Shown here: positions 12,001-23,289 of the stretch, one piece after another
Layout: each line of letters starts with the position of its first letter
Numbering within the stretch: the first letter of the stretch is position 1
From: Saussurea involucrata
Lineage: Eukaryota; Streptophyta; Magnoliopsida; Asterales; Asteraceae
DNA: 64,000 bases
Assembly (NCBI GenBank): GCA_033807775.1
Contig: JAWVWS010001017.1
Span: 620,001-684,000, forward strand
Reading direction: 5' to 3'
Notes under the pieces: generated by a model
Told to the model about the DNA's origin: nothing
Databases searched by the model: none
The model's input: only the letters and a program-made list of their open reading frames with translations
Made by a program: the position numbers and the translations under genes

Positions 12001-13160
12001 GATGGAAGGGGTGGCTTGTTCAGCTATGGCAGAGCGTACCACTGAACTTTCCATCAGCTCTTCAAGATGAGCTGAGGAGTCTTGAGCATGTAAATGGTGG
12101 GGGGTTGCTCCTTGGCTTTCTTGATTCTTTTGGAACCAAGTTGGGTAGTAGATTGTTTCATTTTTCTAGAAGGAGTGGAGGTTGCAACTGGGGTATCAGC
12201 GGTGGGGATTTCCACTGAATGAGCCGCAGAAGTATAAGAAGGAGGATTGAGAATAGATAAGAGAGTAGAGAGACGTACCTCGTTTGGCAGGGGCTTGAAG
12301 TCGAGCACCTTAGGGCCAACCTGAGAGAGTTTTAGGTCTCCTACTTTTGGGTAGTTATCCTTAAGGCCGGTTTGGAAGATGGCGATGAGGAATCTTGGGT
12401 ATGGAACCCATGATGGTCTATCAGCAAAATCTACTCTGAGCGCAAGATCGTCGTAGATTATCGAGGCCCAGTCAATATGGAGGCCCTTCAACAATGCATA
12501 GCCCATGGCTTGCTGAGGTTGAGCAGCTTGATCAGAGGAGCCACTCTTCGCTGTCATATAGCTTATCAGGTGTGCGAAGATGAAGTTCATCTCACTGGGC
12601 ATCTTTGACTTCTTGATTGCAGTCATTTTATTCTCGGCGTTTTCATCTCTCCCTTGATCCCAAACGTACTTCATTGCATCAAAGAATGCAATGAGTGTTT
12701 CTCTATCAGCATGTCTCTTGGGATCAGGAAAAGGAACAAATGGTTTATCTTTGGTGGCAACAGGGATATTCAGTGCTTTTCGAATGATAGCAGGGTTGAT
12801 TTTGATGGTGCCAAAATCAGTGTCACAAAGGATGATATTAAGTAGTTTGGTAGGGTCTTTGGATGATGGTAGCTGAGTGTGTCTGGCGGTATACCATAAT
12901 TGAGATAATAGTAACTGATGATCAGGGGGTGTTATGGTCAAGGCTGTAGAGAGGCAACAGGTTTTCAGAAAATTCACAGCGTCGTCTAGATGTTTGACTT
13001 GTTTCTTCGGAGGAAAATCGAACAGCGCATGGAGGTTGTTTGATTTTGTAAAAGAGATATCCTCAAGTTTGAACTTGACCTGAGGAGCTTTGGTGATTTC
13101 AAGTTCCTCGGCAGCAGTAGTGTTCTCAGCAGTTGGAATACCAGTAGAAGGAGCAACCAT
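9046..13160 (-). pseudogene. Element A ORF3 (Sirevirus env-position protein), broken
   Basis: Long ORF downstream of pol, about 1,300 codons. The N-terminal domain (13160 to ~12300) includes LWYTARH, MPSEMNFIFAHL and WVPYPRFL and matches the N-domain in C, G and K. Next come a long heptad coiled coil (about 11500-11150), an acidic part with a run of 12 Asp (near 10660) and EGEK repeats, then the C-domain shared with C. Breaks: a frame change at a six-C run near 12100 (the two frames overlap as TGATG at 12052-12056), a 160-bp pyrimidine-rich insertion near 10320-10480, stops near 10215, 9920 and 9229. ATG 13160 is preferred because it follows an acceptor-like CAG with the same spacing as in C. 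The position is that of an env-like gene, but no signal peptide or membrane segment is seen; function unknown. Confidence 0.85.
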
Positions 13161-14134
13161 TTCTGTAATCAGCTCAACCAAAGATCAACAAAACAAATAG
13201 TCTTAATGTGGAAATATTTTCCAATAAGATGTTTTTGAATTTTGTCCATTTCATTCAGCCAAAAATCCCTTTGAGAAAGATTAGGGCTTTTCTTGTTTTG
13301 AGAAAGAGTTACAAAACGTAGAGATTATGTGTTTTCCAGTTTTTATTTGAAGAAAGAATTCTGGAAAAACATATGAAGAACAAGTTTACGAGTTTTGATA
13401 TAAATTTGAAGAACAACCATGAAGGTTGTATTCATAAAATAATGCACAGAAAATGATTTCATTTTATAAAAGTTCTTTTGTTTGATCTGTTAAAAGCAAA
13501 AAATAAGATCATAAATAAGTAATGTAGGTAAATAATAAGAGTATTAACCTGATTCGTCAAAGAAGAAGATGAACAGTTTCTGGAAATTTTGAGAGCTCAA
13601 AATGCAACAGTAAATCTTTTTCTTGCTTGGAGGAGAAGTTTTTCGCGTAAAAAGAAAAATATAAACCCAAAATGGTGTATATAGAGAGAGTAGAGAGAGA
13701 GAAAATCTTGAGCGGGAAAAGATTTTCATCATGACACGGACACGTGTTTGCATTTGATTGGAAGGTAAACGAAACGTGCAATCGTGTGTCAGAAAAAGAA
13801 CGTGCCAGGGCTTATCCGTTGCGATGACGTCATAACTGTCCTTTCATATTTTAGGATGTCTCTGAGGTTTTGAAAGCTCAGGGACACTTTTGAAAATATG
13901 AAGCACTGAATATAAATATCAGTGTTGGTTTAAGAAATTTCAAAGTATCGCTGTTAAGGAAGAAATATTCAGCGATGCAAGATGTTTTGAAATCTTTGAG
14001 TTCTAGGAGAACGTCAGCGAGTAAGAGAGAAAACATACCTTGATATCAGCGAATCAATTATGTTCAGAGACAGAATGATAGAATGGGTTATACAAGTTGA
14101 TTTTATCCTATCAAATGTGAACCGCTGAAGATTT
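13161..14134 (-). other. Element A region between pol and ORF3 (candidate leader intron)
   Basis: Non-coding. In sense, a good 5' splice site (ATCAAG/GTATGT, intron starting at 14038) lies about 97 nt after the pol stop and an acceptor (GATTACAG, ending 13163) lies 2 nt before the ORF3 ATG. Similar sequence occurs at 26885-27760 in C, including the shared ACACGGACACGT and TGATGACGTCA words. Confidence 0.6.
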
Positions 14135-15032
14135 TACTCTTCAAAGTTCAGCATTCCAAGCTCGCTGATGAGAAAGTTGAATCTTGTCTCATCAAGAGGT
14201 TTGGTGAACAGATCAGCTAACTGATAGTCAGTTGGGATAAAATGAAGTTCTATATCACCATTCATCACATGATCTCTGATAAAATGATACCTGATTTCGA
14301 TGTATTTTGTCTATGAGTGTCGCACTGGATTGTTGGCTATAGCGATGGCACTTGTGCTGTCGCAATAGATTGGAATTTTCGAGAGCTGAAGGTCATAGTC
14401 TAGTAGTTGATTTCTCATCCACAAGACCTGAGAACAACAGCTTCCAGCGGCTACATACTCAGCTTCAGCAGTTGAGGTGGACACTGAGTTTTGCTTTTTA
14501 CTTGTCCAACTCACCAACTTTCCACCCAGGAGCTTACAGCCTCCTGTGGTGCTTTTCCTATCCAATTTGCAACCTGCAAAATCACTATCCGAATAGGCGA
14601 TTAGATCAAACCCTGAGTCTTTGGGATACCAAAGACCTAGGTTCATAGTACCCTTAAGGTAACGAAAGATTCGCTTTACAACGATCATATGAGATTCCTT
14701 AGGTTCAGCTTGATATCGTGCACACAAACAGGTTGCATACATAATATCGGGTCGACTAGCTGTAAGATACAAGAGAAAGCCGATCATCCCACGGTACATT
14801 GTGACATTAACAGGTATTCCATTTGAATCATTGTCTATTGTCAGCGGTGGTGCCATAGGGGTTTTCATAGCCGAAATCTGAGTTAAATCGAATTTCTTCA
14901 GCATATCTTTAACATACTTTCCCTGAATAATGAAAGTTCTTTTTTCATTTTGCTTTATCTGAAGACCAAGGAAATATGTTAGCTCACCCATCATACTCAT
15001 TTTATACTCTTCTTTCATTCTATCAGCGAAAC

Positions 15033-15296
15033 TGTTAGGTCCATGATCTTCATACAATCCAAGTATTGTGTAACAAGATGATGAAGAACATTATTGAAAA
15101 GGAAATCTAACCTAGAGAGAACACAAAGTGATTAGAGATCTACATCTTGTATTAATGAATTCACTTCTTACAAACTACAAGTAAAGACCTATTTATAGTC
15201 TTCATCACTTGCTACAACAATTAAGCATAAGCCCTTTAACACAGCTATTGCTTTACAAAACTTTCTATTATAAAGGACAACTTCAGTGTCCTAACA
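15033..15296 (-). repeat. LTR of small nested element (3' copy)
   Basis: 264 bp with TG/CA ends. The first ~33 bp on the plus strand (15033-15066) have no counterpart at the other LTR. Confidence 0.8.
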
Positions 15297-16195
15297 TTCT
15301 CCCCCTAAAGTTTTGGAAAGCAAATCATCTTCAAATCATTAGCTCCCCTACCCCTTGATTTCCTTGTAAAAACTTTAGCGGTGCATTCTTCAAATGTAGG
15401 CTTGGCTCCCCCTTGAATGTTGCTTTTATTCATCATATTTTCAACCTTGAGTAAACTTAGATCCAATGTACTCCACTAAGTGCACGAACAACATCTCCAA
15501 AATGTAGAAACTCGAGCTCGTTCCGATAAGCCCACAAGAATGATAACGAGTGAGTTTTGAATGAAAAACCAAATGCATTCTTAGTGTAAAACAAGGAATC
15601 CGTCGTTTTATCATGAGTTGAGTAGGAATTCGGCTTAAGAACTTGGTACGAATTTGCTCGAAGAAGGAACAGTAAAAACACGCGCTACTCGGTAGGGATG
15701 AGACGACCCAAGCAAATAACATTGTTCAGCAACTGTGGAGAAATGCTCGTCTTCAAAATACTTCAAGCCACTGAATGAAGATAATCCAGAACTTCAATCT
15801 TCAAGAAATAGTTGGATGATTATAAACACTCAAAAGTCTGAATCACAACCAAAGCACCAGAACAATGATTGCAAGCTATCACAATTCTGGTTGATCAAGT
15901 CAGAAGAATGATAAAGAGCACTCAAAGGTCTAGCATCGTCAACAAAACTTCAGAATAATGATTGCAAATATTCAAGCGTCTCTTCCAATCCAATCAAAGA
16001 CTGAACTCCAACAATCAACTTCTGAATATCTTGAAAGACTTGAGCTCTTTTAAACTTTGACAGTTGCTAAATGTATGTGGCAAGCTGAATATCTGAATGA
16101 TGTCACACACGCATTATGCTAAAATCCATGAACAATGTCCCCCTCCTGAGACTTAGCACGGGGGTTCCGCTAACCGAAACCATCAGAATTCGGTA

Positions 16196-16426
16196 TTGTG
16201 TAACAAGATGATGAAGAACATTATTGAAAAGGAAATCTAACCTAGAGAGAACACAAAGTGATTAGAGATCTACATCTTGTATTAATGAATTCACTTCTTA
16301 CAAACTATAAGTAAAGACCTATTTATAGTCTTCATCACTTGCTACAACAATTAAGCATAAGACCTTTAACACAGCTATTGCTTTACAAAACTTTCTATTA
16401 TAAAGGAAAACTTCATTGTCCTAACA
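16196..16426 (-). repeat. LTR of small nested element (5' copy, one end altered)
   Basis: Matches 15067-15296 at high identity, but its interior edge is replaced by unrelated sequence, so the exact LTR end and primer site cannot be placed. Confidence 0.75.
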
Positions 16427-18593
16427 GAAATGAGTACAAAGGTCAGGGTTATTAGAACCAAATATAATGTCATCAACATATATCTGAACAAGAATAATAT
16501 GACCTTTTACTTTCCTGAAGAATAGAGTCTTATCGATTTTACCATGCTCAAATTGTTCAATATGGAGATAAGTAGAGAGAGTGTCATACCATGCACGAGG
16601 AGCTTGCTTTAAGCCATAAAGTGCCTTATCCAGTTTATAAACATAACCTAGACGCTTAGGATCTGAGAATCCTGGAGGTTGTTCCACATAGACTTCTTCA
16701 TTCAGCTTTCCATTTAGAAACGCTGACTTAACATCCATCTAAATATACTTTGAAGTCTTTGTGTACAGCGTATGCTAAGAATAGACGAATAAATTCTAGT
16801 CTTGCTACTGGAGCAAATGTTTCGTCGTAATCTATGCGTTCCTCTTGTCTGTATCCCTGAGCAACAAGACGACCCTTGTTGCGGGTTATAGTTCCATGTT
16901 CGCCCAACTTGTTTCGATAGACCCATTTAGTGCCTTTCACTGTTTGGTCAGTTGGTCTTCGAACATGTTTCCAAACTTTGTTGCTTTCGAATTCAGTCAG
17001 CTCTTCTTGAATGGCGCTGACCCAGTTTGGATCTTTGAGGGCATCATTTATTTTCTTTGGTTCAATCAGAGAAATAAAGTTAACTAATAAACAAATATTA
17101 CCTGCACTTCGTCGAGTCTGAACACCAGCGTTTGGATCACCAAGAATTTGATCAATTGGGTGATTTACAGTCCATCGCTGAGCAGGAGCATAAGTCGCTG
17201 ACTCAAATTAAACTGGAGGAGTGGGAATATTTTCTGAATCACCAAGATGAGAAAACATCCATTGATTCAGTTCTCCAGTATCAGCAGAAGGTCGAGAATT
17301 CGCTGAACGGGATTCGTCAAAAGTGACGTGAATAGTTTCTTCAACAGTTTGTCTTCTTCGATTGAAGACTCTGAAGGCTTTGGAGATTAAAGAATATCCA
17401 AGAAAGATTCCATCATCAGCCTTAGGATCAAACTTTCCAAGGGCATCTCTGTTGTTCAGTATGAAACACTGACATCCAAAGATGTGAAGAAAGCTGATTG
17501 AAGGCTTTTTCCCATGAAAAAGTTCATAGGATGTTTTATTAAATCTTTTGACTATCAACGACCTCTTTTGCGTAAAACAAGCAGTGTTGACAGCTTCAGC
17601 CCAAAACTGAGTAGGCAGGTGAGAATCGCTGAGCATTGAACGTGCAGCTTCAATAATAGTTTTATTTCTTCTTTCAGCGACTCCGTTTTGTTGCGGTGTT
17701 CTCACTGAAGAAAAGTTGTGAGAAATACCCTTACTCTCAAAGAAGGAATCAAGAGAACTGTTTTTGAATTCAGTCCCATGATCACTCCTTATTGAGCGAA
17801 CGGTCATGTTGTTCAGGGTTTCCATCTTCCGAACAAAGGTGATGAGTTCTTTAGGGGTGTCACTCTTAGAACAGAGAAACATAACCCATGTATAGCGAGA
17901 GAATTCATCAACTATGGCCAGCGTATATTTCTTTCCAGCGATGGATTGTTTGTTAACAGGGCCAATCAAATCCATATGGAGAAGTTGTAGAGGAGACGAT
18001 ACTGAGGAAACTTGCTTTGACTTAAAGCTTGCTTTGGTCTGCTTGCCTTTCTCACACGCTGAACATAAGGACTCGTTGGCGTATGAGTGCTGAGGTAGAC
18101 CAGTGACTAACTCTTTTGAAGAAAGAGTGTTCAGTGTCTTGAAGTTTAGATGAGAGAGCCTCTTATGCCATAGCCAGTTGACATCAGATGAGGCTTTTGA
18201 GAAGAAACAGGAGTTCTCAGTGGTTGTTGAGTCCATGTTTATTACATAAACATTTTCCAAACGATAACCGCTGAGAGCTATCTTCTCCTTTTTGTCAGCG
18301 ACAAAGTAGGATTCCTTAGTAAAGATTACTTTGTTATCCTTGTCGCAAAGCTGACTGATGCTTAGAAGATTATGCTTCAGCCCTTCAACATATGCGACTC
18401 TTCTGAAGGTTGTTGTACCATTAGATAGTACACCAAACCCTCGGGTATGTCCTTTTCCATTTCCACCGAAAGTTACAAAGGGACCCTTCTCTTCTTTGTA
18501 GTCAGTGAACAGGTTCTTCATACCAGTCATGTGTCTAGAGCATCCGCTATCGAGATACCAGATACCCTTCTTAACCTGCATTACAAAGGAAGA

Positions 18594-20996
18594 TTAGTTT
18601 TTCTTGGGTACCCACTTAACCATGTGTACACACTTGTCAGTGGGGTTAGAAGAAGAGGTGGAAGGTTCAGCAGTATTCGCAACATTTGAAGATTCAGCTT
18701 TGCCAGTCTTCACTTTGGTTAATTTCTTAACCTCAGTGGTCCTCTTTGCCTTGGGGGCAATGATCTTCACCTTAGCTATCTTTCCAGCTTGGGTGGCTGT
18801 GGGGCACTTACTTTCAATATGATTTGTATGTCCACAATGATAACATTTCCTCTAACCAAAAGTAGTTCTAGGACCATTTGCATGCTGAGCTTTTGATTTT
18901 GAATTAGAAGGACCAGCACCAAGTAAGCTATTGGCTTTTGAAATGGAAGGAACATTTAGTTCTTCGGATTTCTTACCAATGATTTCCACTTTGATTCTAG
19001 GAGTAGATCGCTGAATAGATCCACGCTGAATAAATCCAGATCTTATTCTTTGAATCAGAGGGATAAGTCACTGGAGCTTTAGAAGCGGTCAGCTTTGGTA
19101 CAGAGGTACCCTTCTGAGGATTTTGGTTAAAAGCAATTCCTTTACCTTTGTTTTTAAAGACTGTGGTAGGTTTTGGATAAATAACTTTTTCTTTACCTTT
19201 AGAGGTTAAAGTAGAGATTTCCTCAGGGATAGGCGGTTTAGAAGAGGAACACTGAGAGGATGAAGTGTCAGCGACTGAGGATACGAAAGTTCCAAATAAG
19301 AGCATGGAACGATCAGTGGTTGGTTCTAGAGTATCAGCTTTGTAACCAAGACCACGTTTATCACTCAGGGGAATCTGAGACTTAATTATCTCAGTGATCT
19401 TTGTTGAGGATTATACCATCCATCAACAGTAGCTTTTTCAGCTTTTAATGCAGCGATAGCTTCTTCGCGCTCGATTTTGACTAGCTGATTTAGGTGAACT
19501 TGATCTTTAAAATCTTCTTCAATTTTAGAAAGATTTTCTATTTGAAGGTGACAGTTTTTAAGCTGTTCAGCGAGATCAAGGTTTTGATTTTCAACTACAG
19601 TTTTGCCATTCATGGCTTCATATAAACTTCTAGTCAAGAGATCGATCTTTCGAAGACTATCAGCTTCATCAATATTTGCAATATTGGTAAAGAAGGAAGG
19701 TGATACCTGAGTTGCAGAGGTTGAAGTAGAGGTAATGTCAGAATTGTCTTCCTCATCTTCAAGTTTGGCCATGAGACATAGATTGGCTTCATCATCATCT
19801 TCAGAGTCAGATGATTCTTCTTCGTCAGAGGCAGCCCAATCATAGTCAGCCATGAGGCCTTTGCCTTTCTTCTTAAAGGTTTTCAGCTTTGCATACCTTT
19901 CTTTCAGCTTTTTATATTTTTCATCTCTATTCCTGGGAATAAAGTTTTTCTTGGGAAAATCTGAGGGTCTAAAGACTTTCTTTGACCTGCACTCGCTAGA
20001 AAAATGTCCTATCTTTTCACAGTTATAGCAAGTAGCAGTAGCCTTATCAACAGGGGTTGATGATCTTGGCTTGTCAGTAATAGCAAGAGGTTTATTCTTC
20101 TTGAAATTACTCTTTCTAGCAAATCTCCTGAACTTATTAGCCAGGAATGCCAGAGTTTCATCATTATCTGAAACGTTAGAGTCTGATGATCTTTCAGAGT
20201 TAGTTTCTAACTCAGTGACAGTGATTGTCGATCGCTGAGTGGAAGGTGACTCTGAGATTAAAGCAACAGGGGTGCTTTTGGAATCTTTTACAAGATTCTT
20301 CTTAAGATGACTCGATTGCTCATGATTTAGCATCGTGCCATATAAGGTAGAAAGGGTCATTGATTTTAGATCCTTTGACAGCTTGAGACACATAGAATAA
20401 CTGTCCCAACTTTCCAGTAAACATTCTAAGAACTTTGTTAGTACTTCAAAGTTAGAATATTCCTTACCAACAGTTTTTAGATCTATTATTAAGCAGTTAA
20501 AACGTTGGTGTACTTCAGAGAGAGTTTCATTCTTACCACAAATGAAGCTTTCATACTGTCTTACCAGGTTGATCTTTCGAGAGTCCTGGACTTCAGAAGT
20601 ACCTTCATACTGAACACAGATTGTGTCCTACATAGCTTTTGAGGTTTTCAGGTTCATGACGGAATGGTAGACTTCGTCAGGAAGAGCCATGGAGAGTATG
20701 GATCTGGCTTTGGTGTCGATAGCCACTTTCTTCTTATCTTCATCAGTCCACATATGAATTTCCTTAGGAATCAGCCTTTCTGGAATAACAGGTCTATTCT
20801 CAACGGCTGGAACTGCAGCATCAATTCTTACAGTAATATATGGGCCGTTTTCAAGATAATAAGGCAAAGTAGGGTCTACACCTTCTAAGAAGAGAATCAT
20901 CCTATTTTTCCATAGATTAAATTTTTCTCTGGAGAATCTAGGGGGTTTTGCAAGAGAACCGTTGTCAATATAGTTTGTGTTTGTGTTGGTAGCCAT
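18594..20996 (-). pseudogene. Element A gag, broken
   Basis: ATG at 20996 begins MATNTNTNY; then a copia capsid-type domain with FSREKFNLWK. An in-frame TAG at 20628 replaces a conserved Trp codon (KAM-stop-DTICVQYEG). A CCHC knuckle CYNCEKIGHFSSEC lies near 20010, followed by an acidic tract and coiled coil. A frameshift near 19400 is followed by the continuing frame to about 19000. A second knuckle CYHCGHTNHIESKC near 18840 is preceded by a TAG. The end WVPKKN is followed by TAA at 18594-18596. Gag and pol are in the same frame here, separated only by that stop. Confidence 0.9.
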
Positions 20997-21040
20997 TTTA
21001 AGAAATAGCTAGGAAGGGCTATACAAGTTTGTAGAATTCC

Positions 21041-21052
21041 GCTCTGATACCA
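21041..21052 (-). other. Primer binding site of element A
   Basis: The complement reads TGGTATCAGAGC, matching the 3' end of plant initiator Met tRNA, two bases inside the 5' LTR (21055-22004). It fixes the minus-strand sense of A. Confidence 0.95.
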
Positions 21053-21054
21053 CT

Positions 21055-22004
21055 TGTTGGTCCCGAAGGGCTATACAAGTTTGTAGAAGGGGGGGGGGGG
21101 GGGTTGAATACAAACACACATTTTTACTTTTCTAAATTGTTTATTGATAAATCAAGACAATTTACAACTTGTTGCGGAACAACATTAAGGATAAACCTAA
21201 TCTTAACAAGTCTTGAGAAACACTAAGTTTCTTGCACTAGAAAGAGTTAAAGAAATTACGAATAATAACTTAACAATAAGAAATAAGAAGATGGTCCGAG
21301 CATACTTCAAAACCGAAGCAAGGATCTTCTTATATACTGCATGTATTTAATGCATGGCAGTATGGCTTTACACATGGCAGCAGCTGAGTGGTTGCATGTC
21401 ATTGACCTTTGTAGACAACCTTAGTAGCCGCATGGTGCACAGTGTAGAATCAGAGTTGTTGTACGATTACAGACAAAAGGGATGTCCGTTCTGACAGTTC
21501 GTATGGAGACGTGCAAGGGAGGTAAGACAATAGTAACATGCAGGGAGACTTCATGATCAGCTTTCGTTGAGTCAGATCTTTATCAGCGAATGATAAAGTT
21601 CAGCGATTGCTGAAGTCTTCTACTTGATACTTCACGTTGAATGAACAGGTCTTGCTTCGTTGATATCCGCATCAGTTCATGAGTAGACTTGTCGCTGGTT
21701 CTCGAGCTTGATCTTTGACTTCAGCATAGAACTTTGGTTGACGTGAAACTTGTTTTCAGGGATCATAAGTAAACAACTAACTTATCAGCGATCATCTCAT
21801 AGACTGAACAGGCTCAGAGCTATATGATGATGAACAGTGTTCACTGAATATCTAATCTAAAGAGTGAGAGTTCCTATCAGCGGTACTGTAAAGTCTTAGT
21901 ACTTATCAGCGATAGTGAAACTCTGATACATATTGTTTACTTACAATTTTCACTAAGTGTTTAAGAGAGGGTCATTATCAAATCACTGAGGGTTTGGATC
22001 AACA
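21055..22004 (-). repeat. Element A 5' LTR
   Basis: 950 bp, TG...CA, partner of 7830-8777. Carries a run of 15 G near 21089 (13 in the partner). The minus-strand TATA box is the complement of 21328-21335. Confidence 0.95.
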
Positions 22005-22009
22005 CTTTG

Positions 22010-22777
22010 TGATTCCATTTGCGTATCTTCGTGATATTGTCGGAACAGTTTGAGAAGTAATTTTTAAAATTTTACTTCAGTGATAACTAGAAGTCCTATC
22101 AGAGATACCCCATTGCCAACTCTGAACATAGGCCACACAATTTTTTAAATTGTTGTGATAACAGTTACTATGTGTTTTTATGTTAGATTTTTACCCCATC
22201 TTGGTTTCTTAATGTTTTGATCTGAAATTTTTGCTACTCATCACGGTTGTCTTTGAACATACATGATGCTCCGGATGCTCCTACTCATCATGAGGGGGAG
22301 AAAGGGTACAGGTTCAAAGACACCGAATATCAAGTTGAGGGGGAGTTAGCAAAGGCCGAGGGGGAGTAAAGAAATTTCCCCATGCTCAACTTGAGGGGGA
22401 GTAACTGTGTTCTGATTGAAGATGAGATTGCAAAGATTAAATCCGAAGTTCAAAAGCCGTTGGATTTACAGTTTGGATATTGCAAAGATTAATTCCGAAG
22501 TTGAAAAGCCGTTGGATTTACAGTTTGGAGTATTTGATTAAAATTCTTCTTATTCCTTATCAAGTGGTGTTTGCTTCAAATTATTTCCTCCATCGAGCAT
22601 ATTGTTTCTACAAGTTCTTTTAAAGCTGAAATCAAATTCAAGAGCTTTATTCAAGGGGGAGCGTCAAAAGACATGAAGACAAGCAACATCATTGCATTCC
22701 AAAGATTCAAAAGGAAGAGAAGATCAAGACCTGAAGGTTTCAAGACCGATTTTTCTTTATATATCTTTAGGGGGTAT
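22010..22777 (+). other. Element B 3' UTR, second part, with repeated polypurine motifs
   Basis: No ORF. GAGGGGGAG-type tracts recur near 22290, 22335, 22357, 22390 and 22650, and the primer-adjacent one is at about 22768-22777 (AGGGGGTAT). Two near-copies of a ~60 bp unit with CAAAGATTAA/TCCGAAGTT lie at 22430-22530. Multiple polypurine tracts are a known Sirevirus feature. Confidence 0.7.
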
Positions 22778-23132
22778 TGTTAGGACCATAAATGTCCTAC
22801 ATATTATAAAGATATATAAAGAATTATATAGCTTAATTATAGAGTTTAATTAATTATTGTAAAAGCCTTAATTGTGTTATTTGGGCTTAATTGATTAATG
22901 GACTTGAGCCTTGTTTAGCTAAGGCCTAAGTATATAAGGATTAGTGTTAACCTAGTTTTAGGTTAGAGATTCATTATAGAGATTATTGTTTAGAAATCGT
23001 TCCTTTACTTTGATTGTAATATTATCTGAACGATACTTTGAATGAATACGAGAGGGATGACAAGTTGAAATCATCAATTGTTCTTGTTATTTGTCATTGA
23101 TCATATTGTTACCTGTCAATCTAGCACTCACA
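22778..23132 (+). repeat. Element B 3' LTR
   Basis: 355 bp starting TGTTAGGACC and ending CACTCACA, followed by the duplication GGGAC. TATA box TATATAAGG with the GGCCTT/AAGGCC palindrome upstream, as in the 5' copy. Confidence 0.9.
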
Positions 23133-23137
23133 GGGAC

Positions 23138-23258
23138 CCAAAGACGTTGACTCTCTAGCTGTTTGATCATTGCTGCTCTTCTTTCTTTTTCTTCATCCTC
23201 TGATCTTTGAGGAGGTCGAGAGGGTCTGGATGGGTGAGTCAGCCACTCTTCTTCTTCT

Positions 23259-23289
<31 letters not shown>

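Larger units (their letters stand above)
15033..16426 (-). mobile_element. Small non-coding LTR element nested in A's RT
   Basis: 1,394 bp. Outer ends TGTTAGG...CCTAACA, flanked by GAAAC (15028-15032) and GAAAT (16427-16431), a one-mismatch duplication of the RT coding sequence. LTR 15033-15296; the second copy matches over about 16196-16426. The polypurine complement TTCTCCCCCTAAAG at 15297-15310 gives minus orientation. A TATA box (TATAAATAGG in minus sense) is near 15190. The ~900 bp interior has no credible coding sequence. It looks like a TRIM/non-autonomous copia; the primer site was not identified. Confidence 0.85.
14135..18593 (-). pseudogene. Element A pol (protease, integrase, RT, RNase H), broken
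   Basis: Minus-strand copia pol. Protease motif DSGCSRHMTG near 18550; GAG-pre-integrase HHCC site (HKRLSH ... CSAC) near 18170-18050; integrase D-D-E seen as HMDLIGP, RSDHGTEF and QQNGVAERRN; RT with [39 protein letters not shown] and the catalytic YVDD near 16470; RNase H with [11 protein letters not shown] and CDSTSAIAIA; end GMLNFEE at 14135. Defects: TAA at 17208, a one-base frameshift near 16740, the small LTR element in RT, and TAG at 14311. The reading frame is continuous across the removed insertion and one target duplication. Confidence 0.93.
7830..22004 (-). mobile_element. Element A: nearly complete Sirevirus (Ty1/copia) with ORF3
   Basis: 14.2 kb with LTRs 7830-8777 and 21055-22004 and an exact target duplication CTTTG at 7825-7829 and 22005-22009. 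Sense is the minus strand: 5' LTR at the high end, initiator-Met primer site, gag, pol in the copia order (protease, integrase, RT, RNase H), ORF3, polypurine tract, 3' LTR. LTRs differ at roughly 2-3% of positions by eye, so the insertion is fairly recent, yet gag, pol and ORF3 all carry disabling changes. It sits in B's 3' UTR and is itself hit by a small LTR element in RT. Confidence 0.97.
3436..23132 (+). mobile_element. Element B: gag-only Sirevirus-type element, decayed, hosting A
   Basis: Bounded by the direct duplication GGGAC (3431-3435 and 23133-23137), which lies inside C's ORF3 and fixes both ends. 5' LTR from 3436, long leader, decayed coiled-coil Gag C-half, short protease-proximal remnant, 3' UTR, polypurine tract TTTAGGGGGTAT and 3' LTR (22778-23132). 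The 3' UTR is split by A. There is no pol. The first LTR base is C instead of the expected T. Confidence 0.92.

Noticed and set aside
9046..13160. Calling ORF3 a true envelope glycoprotein
   Set aside because: Position fits, but no signal peptide, membrane helix or glycoprotein pattern is visible; it is a coiled-coil and acidic protein.
15441..15722. 93-codon frame as a protein of the small nested element
   Set aside because: No gag or pol motif and weak codon structure; the element looks non-coding.
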